This document shows, one piece after another, positions 57,650 to 64,000 of a stretch of DNA of 64,000 nt. Position numbers and translations under genes: made by a program. How positions within the stretch are numbered: position 1 is the first letter of the stretch; the number at the start of each line of letters is the position of its first letter. The stretch is from Arthrobacter sp. MYb214. GTDB taxonomy: Bacteria; Actinomycetota; Actinomycetes; Actinomycetales; Micrococcaceae. Location: positions 310,001-374,000 of the forward strand of contig NZ_PCPZ01000002.1 of NCBI RefSeq assembly GCF_002979865.1. The letters are read 5' to 3'. Under the pieces are notes generated by a model that was not told the origin of the DNA, ran no database searches, and saw only the letters and a list, made by a program, of their open reading frames with translations.

Positions 57650-59008
57650 ATGACTAAAGCAAAACGTGGGCTGAAGTTCGCGCCGGTTATCTCGGTGGCA
57701 GCAATCGGCCTGCTCCTGGCCGGTTGCTCGGGCGGAGCAGACCCCAATGACCCCAACGCCTCCGGCGGCGGCGAAGCCCAAGTGGGCCAAGCCGACGGAG
57801 TCGTCGATATCTACGGTCCGGTCACCGGCATTGAAGCCGAACTGCTGGAAGAATCCTGGGCCAAGTGGTCCGAGGAGAACGGCATCAAGATCCGCTACAC
57901 CGGCGACAAGAACTTCGAATCCCAAATCGGAATCAAGGTCCAGGGCGGCGACACCCCGGACCTGGCCGTCTTCCCGCAACCCGGCTTGCTGCAGGCCACC
58001 GTGGCCCAGGGCAAGGTGCAGCAACTTCCCGAGGCAGTCCAGTCCCAGCTGCAGAGCAACTGGTCCGAGGACTGGCAGAACTACGGCAAGGTCGATGGGG
58101 TGCAGTACGGGGTGCCGCTGATGGCCAGCGTGAAAGGCTACATCTGGTACTCGCCCAAGCAGTTCGAGCAGTGGGGCTTGAGCGTCCCGGAAACCTGGGA
58201 TGAAATGACCACCCTGGGCACCGAAATCTCGAAGCAGACCAATGAACCGGCCTGGTGTGCCGGATTCGCCTCGGGCGAGGCATCGGGATGGCCGGGCACC
58301 GACTGGATTGAAGACGCGGTCCTGCGCCAGTCCGGAACCGAAGCCTACGACAAGTGGGTTTCGGGCGATCTGGAATTCACTTCGCCAGAAATCACCAGCG
58401 CCTTCGATTCCGTTGGAAAGATCCTGCTGGACCCGGAGCAAGTCAACGCTGGATATGGCGACGTGAAGTCGATCAACGCCACCGCCTTCGGCGATGTTGG
58501 CACGGCCGTGGCCAAGGGAACCTGCCCGCTGACCCACCAGGCATCCTTCCTGGAAGGATACGTCCTGGATTCCAAGAACGCCGATGGCGAGAAAGCTACC
58601 GTGGCGCCTGACGGGGATGTCTGGGCTTTCGTTGCCCCGCCAGCCAAAGCCGATGACCCCGTATCTGTTGTAGGCGGCGGTGAATTCGTTGCCGCCTTCT
58701 CCAATGATGAGGATACCGCCAAGGTCCAGGAATACCTGGCCAGCGCGGATTGGGCCAATAGCCGCGTTGGACTCGGCGGCGTGATCTCGGCGAACTCCGG
58801 GCTTGATCCGAAGAACGCCAGCAGCGACCTGCTGCGTTCCGCTGTTGAATTGCTGCAGGATCCGAACACCACTTTCCGCTTCGACGGGTCTGATCTGATG
58901 CCCAAGAGCGTCGGCTCCGACTCCTTCTGGAAGGGCCTGGTGGACTGGATCGATGGCAAGCCGACCAAGGAAGTGCTTGAAAATATCCAGTCCGGCTATG
59001 ACTCCTAG
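57650..59008 (+). CDS. Sugar-binding lipoprotein of ABC importer (family 1)
   Basis: 452 residues from ATG 57650 with GGAGGG upstream (GTG four codons earlier is possible). Lipoprotein Cys26 (LLLAGC). Typical of carbohydrate binding proteins: YTGDKNFESQIGIKVQGGDTPDLAVFP, YGVPLMASVKGYIWYSPKQFEQWGL and the late GGGEFVAAF. Closest in type to alpha-glucoside binding proteins (AglE-like), by its length and neighbours, but the sugar is not proven. Confidence 0.88.
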   Translation: MTKAKRGLKFAPVISVAAIGLLLAGCSGGADPNDPNASGGGEAQVGQADGVVDIYGPVTGIEAELLEESWAKWSEENGIKIRYTGDKNFESQIGIKVQGGDTPDLAVFPQPGLLQATVAQGKVQQLPEAVQSQLQSNWSEDWQNYGKVDGVQYGVPLMASVKGYIWYSPKQFEQWGLSVPETWDEMTTLGTEISKQTNEPAWCAGFASGEASGWPGTDWIEDAVLRQSGTEAYDKWVSGDLEFTSPEITSAFDSVGKILLDPEQVNAGYGDVKSINATAFGDVGTAVAKGTCPLTHQASFLEGYVLDSKNADGEKATVAPDGDVWAFVAPPAKADDPVSVVGGGEFVAAFSNDEDTAKVQEYLASADWANSRVGLGGVISANSGLDPKNASSDLLRSAVELLQDPNTTFRFDGSDLMPKSVGSDSFWKGLVDWIDGKPTKEVLENIQSGYDS

Positions 59009-59024
59009 TCGCCATCTGGTACAT

Positions 59025-59055
59025 CGCCAACGGCCGGGAGTCCCGGCCGTTGGCG
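59025..59055 (+). terminator. Intercistronic hairpin after the sugar-binding-protein gene
   Basis: 14-bp perfect stem with a 3-nt loop (59025-59038 with 59042-59055), 17 nt after the stop and 22 nt before the permease start. No T run. Confidence 0.75.
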
Positions 59056-59076
59056 GGATTGTAGGAGCCTGAACGC

Positions 59077-60216
59077 ATGTCTGAATTCTTCCAGTGGCTG
59101 GCTGGCGTTCCGCCGCTAGTCCAAGTGCCGATCGTCCTGGTTGCCTTCGCGGTCTTGATCGCAGCGATCCTCGCCTTTGTCGAGATAGCGACCAAGGGCG
59201 GACGGGTTTTCGCCGTCGTGCGCTTTGCCGCCGCGGTCTTGGTCCCGGTGGCGATCCTGCTGGTCCTGGGCCTGTACAACTCCGTGATGTGGGTGGCCGC
59301 GCTGGCCGCGGTGCTCGGTGCGGTGCTGTTTTTCCTGGACCGGCGCTCGCGATCCGGCGCCGGCTCGCTGCTGCAGCTGTCCGGTTTCCTGGCTCCGGCC
59401 ATGCTGCTGCTCGCTATGGGCTTGATCTACCCCACGGTCCGCACCGCGGTCAGCGCCTTCATGGCCAACGACGGATCCGGCTTCGTCGGCCTGGGGAATT
59501 TCCTCTGGGTGTTCACCAGCCCCGATGGCCTGACCGCCCTGCTCAATACCCTGGTGTGGGTTCTGGTGGCGCCCGTGGTCTCCACTATTATCGGATTGGC
59601 CTACGCGGTATTCATCGACAAGAGCCGTGGCGAGAAGTTCTTCAAGCTGCTGGTGTTCATGCCCATGGCGATTTCCTTCGTTGGCGCATCGATCATCTTC
59701 AAGTTCTTCTACGACATCCGCCAGGGCGAGCAAATAGGCGTGCTCAACGCGATCATCACGGCATTCGGGGCCACCCCGGTCGACTGGCTCGGGCTCGAAC
59801 CGTGGAACACGTTGTTCCTGGTGGTCATCCTGATCTGGACACAGGCGGGATTCGCCATGGTCATCCTGTCCGCGGCCATCAAGGGCGTGCCCGCAGAGCA
59901 ATTCGAAGCAGCCTCCCTGGACGGGGCCAGCCCATGGCAGCGTTTCGCCAATGTCACGCTGCCGGGGATCCGCTCCACCGTCATCGTCGTATTGACCACC
60001 ATTTCCATTGCCTCGCTCAAGGTCTTCGACATCGTCTCTTCGATGACCGGCGGACGCTCGGATACAACGGTACTGGCATTCGAAATGGTGCGCCAGTTCC
60101 AGCTCGGGGCACGCACCGGCTACAGCTCGGCCCTGGCCGTCATCCTGTTCATCCTGGTACTGCCGATCATCATCTACAACGTCCGCCAGCATAAGAAGCA
60201 AAGGGGAGTCCGATGA
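59077..60216 (+). CDS. Carbohydrate ABC permease (MalF/AglF-like)
   Basis: 379 residues. About three additional N-terminal helices (residues 15-90) precede the six-helix permease core, with the EAA loop FEAASLDGASPWQRFANVTLPGI. AGGAGC precedes ATG 59077. ATGA overlap with the next permease. The ATPase of this system is not in the window; actinobacteria often share one MsiK-like ATPase among importers. Confidence 0.9.
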   Translation: MSEFFQWLAGVPPLVQVPIVLVAFAVLIAAILAFVEIATKGGRVFAVVRFAAAVLVPVAILLVLGLYNSVMWVAALAAVLGAVLFFLDRRSRSGAGSLLQLSGFLAPAMLLLAMGLIYPTVRTAVSAFMANDGSGFVGLGNFLWVFTSPDGLTALLNTLVWVLVAPVVSTIIGLAYAVFIDKSRGEKFFKLLVFMPMAISFVGASIIFKFFYDIRQGEQIGVLNAIITAFGATPVDWLGLEPWNTLFLVVILIWTQAGFAMVILSAAIKGVPAEQFEAASLDGASPWQRFANVTLPGIRSTVIVVLTTISIASLKVFDIVSSMTGGRSDTTVLAFEMVRQFQLGARTGYSSALAVILFILVLPIIIYNVRQHKKQRGVR

Positions 60217-61160
60217 GCACCGTCAGCGAATCCTCTCGACGCCTCTTGGCAGCTACCGAGAAAACCAGCGGGAAACTGCGCAAAGCCACCACCTCCCGCG
60301 CAGCCACCATTGCGGCGTTCATCATTGCCGCGGTGTGGACCATCCCCACCTTCGGCCTGTTTGTCTCCTCCTTCAGGCAGGCTGATGACATCAAGACCTC
60401 GGGCTGGTGGACGGCCCTGTCCAACCCTTCATTCACGCTCGATAACTATGCGCAGGCCTTTGCCTCCGGCGACAGCCTTCCGCTGTCCAAGGCGTTCCTG
60501 AATTCGCTGGTCATCACCATTCCGGCGGCGATCGTGCCGATCCTTGTCGCCAGCTTGGCTGCCTATGCCTTCGCGTGGATCAACTTCAAGGGGCGCAATA
60601 CGCTCTTCGTTCTCGTTTTCGCCCTGCAGATCGTTCCGATCCAGATGGCGCTGGTTCCGCTGCTCCAGCTGTTCTCGGACGGAGTGAAGATCGGTGGGCT
60701 GTATATCCTGCCGGGCTTGGGAGTCAACGGGTTGGATGGCGCCTACGCCAAGGTCTGGATTGCCCACACGATCTTCGCCTTGCCGTTGGCGATCTTCATG
60801 CTGCACAACTTCATTTCGGAGATCCCCGATGAGGTCATCGAGGCTGCTCGTGTTGACGGAGCCGGGCACGGGAAGATCTTCTCGAAGATCGTCCTGCCCC
60901 TGTCGATGCCGGCTATTGCTTCCTTCGGAATCTTCCAGTTCCTCTGGGTGTGGAATGACCTCTTGGTTGCGACGGTCTTCACCTCGGGTGGAGGCTTGCC
61001 GATCACGAAAGCGCTCCAGGACCTCTCGGGTACCTACGGGCAATCCTGGGAGCTGCTCACCGCAGGCGCTTTCATCTCGATGATCATTCCGCTGGCGGTC
61101 TTCTTCGCCCTGCAACGGTTCTTCGTGCGGGGATTGCTGGCAGGTGCCACCAAGGGGTAA
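60213..61160 (+). CDS. Carbohydrate ABC permease (MalG/AglG-like)
   Basis: 315 residues with a polar N-terminal tail of about 30 residues and six helices. EAA loop EVIEAARVDGAGHGKIFSKIVLPLSMPA. Partner of the preceding permease. Followed by the hairpin at 61177-61224. Confidence 0.92.
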   Translation: MSTVSESSRRLLAATEKTSGKLRKATTSRAATIAAFIIAAVWTIPTFGLFVSSFRQADDIKTSGWWTALSNPSFTLDNYAQAFASGDSLPLSKAFLNSLVITIPAAIVPILVASLAAYAFAWINFKGRNTLFVLVFALQIVPIQMALVPLLQLFSDGVKIGGLYILPGLGVNGLDGAYAKVWIAHTIFALPLAIFMLHNFISEIPDEVIEAARVDGAGHGKIFSKIVLPLSMPAIASFGIFQFLWVWNDLLVATVFTSGGGLPITKALQDLSGTYGQSWELLTAGAFISMIIPLAVFFALQRFFVRGLLAGATKG

Positions 61161-61176
61161 CCCTGGCCTGCAGTGG

Positions 61177-61224
61177 GAACAATAGGGTGCCAGTCTGAAA
61201 TCCCAGACGGGCACCCTATTGTTC
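61177..61224 (+). terminator. Long hairpin after the sugar importer operon
   Basis: GAACAATAGGGTGCC (61177-61191) pairs with 61210-61224 over 15 bp. After one mismatch, five more pairs follow (GTCTG/CAGAC). The loop is 6 nt. Confidence 0.75.
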
Positions 61225-61296
61225 TGCCCCATAGGCAACGAGCCATGGGTAGGCTCTTGGCTAAAGGATTGGAAATACCACGAAGGCGGAGCGCTC

Positions 61297-62484
61297 ATGG
61301 CAACCTTGTTGCTTACCAACATTGGACAGCTGACTACGGTTGACGCGAAGGGCCGCGTGCTGGAAGACGCGGCGGTGCTGATCGAGGACGGACTGGTCGC
61401 ATGGATCGGCAACATGGCGCATGCACCTGCTGCAGGACACGGGATCGATTTGGGCGGCCGTGCGGTGCTGCCCGGTTGGGTTGATTCCCACAGCCACCTG
61501 ATTTTCGGCGGCGACCGCGCCGAGGAGTTCGTAGCCCGCATGGCAGGCCAGTCCTATGCCGCTGGAGGCATCGCGGTCACCACATCGGCCACCGGGCAGC
61601 TCTCGGACAAGGAACTGGCCGACCTCGTGGCTGATCGCCGCCGTGAAGCTCTGGCGATGGGTACCACCTGGATGGAAACCAAGACCGGCTACGGCCTGGC
61701 ACTGGAAGAAGAAATCCGGCATTCGGTGCTGGGCAAGCCGCTGGTCGATTCCCTGACTTTCCTTGGCGCTCACTTGGTACCGGCAGGATGGGATGCCGAT
61801 GACTACACCGATTTGGTCACCGGACCGATGCTGGATGCCGTGGCGGCCTACGTCGACTTCGTGGATGTCTTCTGCGAACGCGGCGCATTCACCGAAGAAC
61901 AGTCGCGCCGGGTCCTGGACGCCGCAAGGAACAAGGGACTGGCGACGAAGGTCCACGGAAACCAGCTGGGTCCAGGGCCGGGCGTGAAGCTGGCCGTAGA
62001 GTTCGGCAGCCACTCGGTAGACCACGTGAATTACCTGGACGAACAGGACCTCCATGCGCTCGCCGGAAGCTGGGCTGGCTGGGACACTGCAACAAGAACA
62101 GGGACTGCGGGCACCGTCGCCACCTGCTTGCCCGCCTGCGACCTGTCCACAAGGCAACCGCTGGCCCCGGGCCGTGCACTGCTCGATGCAGGCGTGCGAA
62201 TCGCACTGGCAAGCAACTGCAATCCGGGTACCAGCTACACGAGCAACATGAACTTCTGCGTGGCTACCGCAGTGCTCCAAATGGACCTGACCCTGGCTGA
62301 AGCCATCGAGGCGGCAACCTACGGAGGGGCGCTCGCGCTGGGCGTTGCCGACCAAGTGGGATCTATTGAGATCGGCAAGCGCGCGGATCTGCATGTTCTT
62401 GACGCGCCAGTTGCTGCGCATCTGGCGTACCGTCCTGGGATGAACTTGACCCACAGCGTGTATCGGGCCGGCAAAGCGATCTAG
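61297..62484 (+). CDS. hutI: Imidazolonepropionase
   Basis: 395 residues, amidohydrolase that opens imidazolone propionate in histidine degradation. Metal-binding DSHSHLIFGGDR near residue 65, ETKTGYGLALEEE, HGNQLGPGPGVKLAVEFGSHSVDHVNYL and SNCNPGTSYTSNMNFCVA. GGCGGA lies just before ATG 61297. No other hut gene is adjacent on either side, which is unusual. Confidence 0.93.
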   Translation: MATLLLTNIGQLTTVDAKGRVLEDAAVLIEDGLVAWIGNMAHAPAAGHGIDLGGRAVLPGWVDSHSHLIFGGDRAEEFVARMAGQSYAAGGIAVTTSATGQLSDKELADLVADRRREALAMGTTWMETKTGYGLALEEEIRHSVLGKPLVDSLTFLGAHLVPAGWDADDYTDLVTGPMLDAVAAYVDFVDVFCERGAFTEEQSRRVLDAARNKGLATKVHGNQLGPGPGVKLAVEFGSHSVDHVNYLDEQDLHALAGSWAGWDTATRTGTAGTVATCLPACDLSTRQPLAPGRALLDAGVRIALASNCNPGTSYTSNMNFCVATAVLQMDLTLAEAIEAATYGGALALGVADQVGSIEIGKRADLHVLDAPVAAHLAYRPGMNLTHSVYRAGKAI

Positions 62485-62861
62485 AGCTTTGTGAAAGCCC
62501 ATTTAAAATCTGTCTGGATCGCGCGCGCCTAGGGAAGGGGATAGGGACGGCAGGAATCCGGCCGCGAGGATTCTTCGGCCCCGAGCCGTGCTGCGGATTG
62601 AAGCAGTCCAAGCCGTAAGCAAAACTAGGACGCTGCATTCTGTCCGACTGCTCGATGGAAGCGATGAGAAGCCTTCAATGCCTGCCCCTGCTGGCCACGC
62701 AGGTCCGGTACTCCCAATTCCCGACGACTGGTGGCGGCTTCTGGCGAGATCGAGGCAAGCCTCCGTGCCTTCCCGGACTGGTAGCTTCCTAGCGCTGGGA
62801 AATCAGCGTCTCGTGCCCGGAGCCATGGGCAATTCTCCCGCTTGGCTCAGCACAGTTCTGC
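62485..62861. other. 377 bases of degenerate sequence after hutI
   Basis: In one frame, residues near 62765-62825 read ASVPSRTGSFLALGNQRLVPG, faintly like the DJ-1/PfpI part of a GlxA-type regulator. No start, no ribosome site. It may be the front of the broken regulator that ends at 63050. Confidence 0.35.
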
Positions 62862-63050
62862 ATGGGGATGCCCACTGTCCCAATGTCACTGAGAATAAAA
62901 GAGGCTTGCCTGCGGCTCGTGGAAACCGATGAAACGGCAGCTGCTCTTGCAAAGTCAGTTGGCTACGAAACAGCGGTCGCATTTAGGCAGCGATTCCAGG
63001 CCTTGAAAAGCTTGCCGCCTGTTGAATACCTGGCGGCGTTTCGCAAATAG
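62862..63050 (+). pseudogene. C-terminal remnant of an AraC-type regulator
   Basis: 62 residues. RIKEACLRLVETDETAAALAKSVGYETAVAFRQRFQAL, ending EYLAAFRK, is the second helix-turn-helix of an AraC/GlxA-type DNA-binding domain. The first half of the domain and any effector part are missing in this frame. GC is lower than neighbours. It can hardly work alone, so I call it a fragment. Confidence 0.65.
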
Positions 63051-63058
63051 CCACGAGG

Positions 63059-63685
63059 CTAGGAGGGCAGAATGAATATTCCATCTGGGCTCTCGAATCC
63101 TGAACGCTGACCGGTGCGCGCGTACACGCTCACCGACCATTGGGAGCCAGAACGGTAGGGAGCTAAATGCCAGTCGGCGAATCGCTGCACGAGCTGCAGC
63201 GAGGTTCCTTCGCGAAGTTCGTCCTGGTCTTCCGGTCCGCCGTTGGCATGGCGGGTGGTTCCGACAACGAGTACGCCCGAGACGCTGAGCATCTGATCGG
63301 CTAAGTTGAAAACGCCTCGCAGTTCATCGCGAGAAATGAAAGCAGGCACATTACCGGTCAACAATATGGCGTCGTACGTCCTTGGCCGGTCATGCTCGTC
63401 CAATGAGCCCACGGTCAGCTGGTTCGCCGATAGCTGCCGGAACCAGCTCCCGTCGAATAGCTCTGCAGCTACATCCAGCACTTGGGGAGTGGGATCTATG
63501 CCGTAGCCACGGTGTCCCAAGCGGCGCAAGGCGTTGACGGTGTTGCCTACCCCGCAACCGATATCGAGAATTCGTGAATTGCGGCGGCAGAGCATGTCGG
63601 TGAAACGGGCGACTACTTCCAAATCAGTGCCGTCAAGGGTCTGAGCACGCATCTTCGCTGCGTATGAATCGTAGTCGGGGCCCAT
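63059..63685 (-). CDS. Class I SAM-dependent methyltransferase
   Basis: 208 residues from ATG 63685 (GTG 63691 adds two). SAM-binding motif I is ILDIGCGVGNTVNALRRLG, followed by GYGIDPTPQVLDVA and a late YDAILLTGNVPAF. Substrate unknown. It has no clear ribosome site, and TATGCA at about 12 nt upstream may be a -10. Confidence 0.82.
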   Translation of the reverse strand: MGPDYDSYAAKMRAQTLDGTDLEVVARFTDMLCRRNSRILDIGCGVGNTVNALRRLGHRGYGIDPTPQVLDVAAELFDGSWFRQLSANQLTVGSLDEHDRPRTYDAILLTGNVPAFISRDELRGVFNLADQMLSVSGVLVVGTTRHANGGPEDQDELREGTSLQLVQRFADWHLAPYRSGSQWSVSVYARTGQRSGFESPDGIFILPS

Positions 63686-63783
63686 GTCCACAGTTTTGCA
63701 TAGGAACGAGACGTGAGCGACTTGTTTGCGCTAGCAGGCAAAAAATATAGCTCCGGATTAGGCATTCATGATAAACAAGACCT

Positions 63784-64000
63784 ATGGCTAATACTGCTTT
63801 CAAGGGAACCCCTGTACAGACTATTGGTGATCTGCCGGCCGTTGGCTCGCAGGCTCCAGCTTTCACTCTCACCGACACCGGCCTTGCAGATGTCACCAGC
63901 GAATCGCTGGCTGGCCGTCGCGTTGTCCTGAACATCTTCCCGTCGGTTGATACCGGCGTTTGCGCTGCCAGCGTGCGTCGCTTCAACGAATTGGCTGCCG
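63784..64000 (+). CDS. tpx: Thiol peroxidase (3' partial)
   Basis: The first 72 residues are visible and the gene runs off the window. Tpx start [26 protein letters not shown], then [22 protein letters not shown] with the peroxidatic Cys (VCA). It reduces hydrogen peroxide and alkyl peroxides using thioredoxin. Confidence 0.93.
   Translation, partial: MANTAFKGTPVQTIGDLPAVGSQAPAFTLTDTGLADVTSESLAGRRVVLNIFPSVDTGVCAASVRRFNELAA

Overview
The window is about 64 kb of a high-GC Gram-positive chromosome. Several things point to an actinobacterium, most likely a Micrococcaceae member (Arthrobacter/Glutamicibacter type; inferred from gene content, not from a search). These are the acyl-CoA carboxylase epsilon subunit, the class III cyclase with an Rv1264-like regulatory half, the long tRNA-amidotransferase GatCAB set, the FHA/PP2C/Ser-Thr kinase cluster, and many genes that look leaderless. 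I saw no rRNA, tRNA, CRISPR array or intact insertion sequence.

Layout. (1) 1-11,216: one tightly overlapping operon made of the tail of a large secreted Ig/Fn3-type protein, a MoxR ATPase, a DUF58 protein, a membrane transglutaminase-like protein that has lost its catalytic Cys, an RDD-FHA protein, a PP2C phosphatase, an FHA/zinc-ribbon protein with a Pro-Ala-Lys repeat region, a membrane Ser/Thr kinase and a final FHA-like protein. It reads as a self-contained phospho-signalling and cell-envelope module. (2) 11,217-17,953: acyl-CoA carboxylase epsilon and beta subunits on the minus strand, then an SDR, biotin ligase BirA, a PH-domain membrane protein, an adenylate cyclase and a second PP2C phosphatase. 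(3) 18,001-25,312: LigA, an inositol-monophosphatase-like enzyme, a PAP2-like membrane protein, a broken small gene, an SRPBCC protein, and a ROK-regulator/NagB pair for amino-sugar use. (4) 25,376-31,981: a MecA-type penicillin-binding lipoprotein, acetyltransferases, a maltokinase-cap-like protein, and gatCAB closed by a strong terminator.

(5) 32,125-37,631: an accessory-looking string of small single genes (lipoprotein, GrpB, GlxA regulator opposite an isochorismatase, GNAT, a 57-residue membrane protein, DinB-like, APH-like kinase). Many of these start exactly 7 nt downstream of a -10 hexamer, with no Shine-Dalgarno. (6) 37,632-39,340: decayed DNA holding a recognisable pseudogene. (7) 39,341-48,177: a ROK regulator, an Opp/Dpp-type ABC importer, a Gfo/Idh/MocA dehydrogenase and a convergent HAD phosphatase. 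Together these suggest uptake and oxidation of a sugar-like compound, not peptides. (8) 48,209-50,826: a MarR regulator opposite an MFS exporter and an aldo/keto reductase, with duplicated operators between them. (9) 50,827-54,009: a gene-poor stretch, a small lipoprotein, an orphan MalG-type permease and a LysR regulator. (10) 54,145-61,160: the threonine-degradation pair tdh-kbl, then a LacI regulator with a complete MalE/F/G-type sugar importer. (11) 61,297-64,000: a lone hutI, an AraC-type remnant, a methyltransferase and the start of tpx.

Both ABC importers carry a strong hairpin between the binding-protein gene and the first permease gene, consistent with keeping binding protein in excess.
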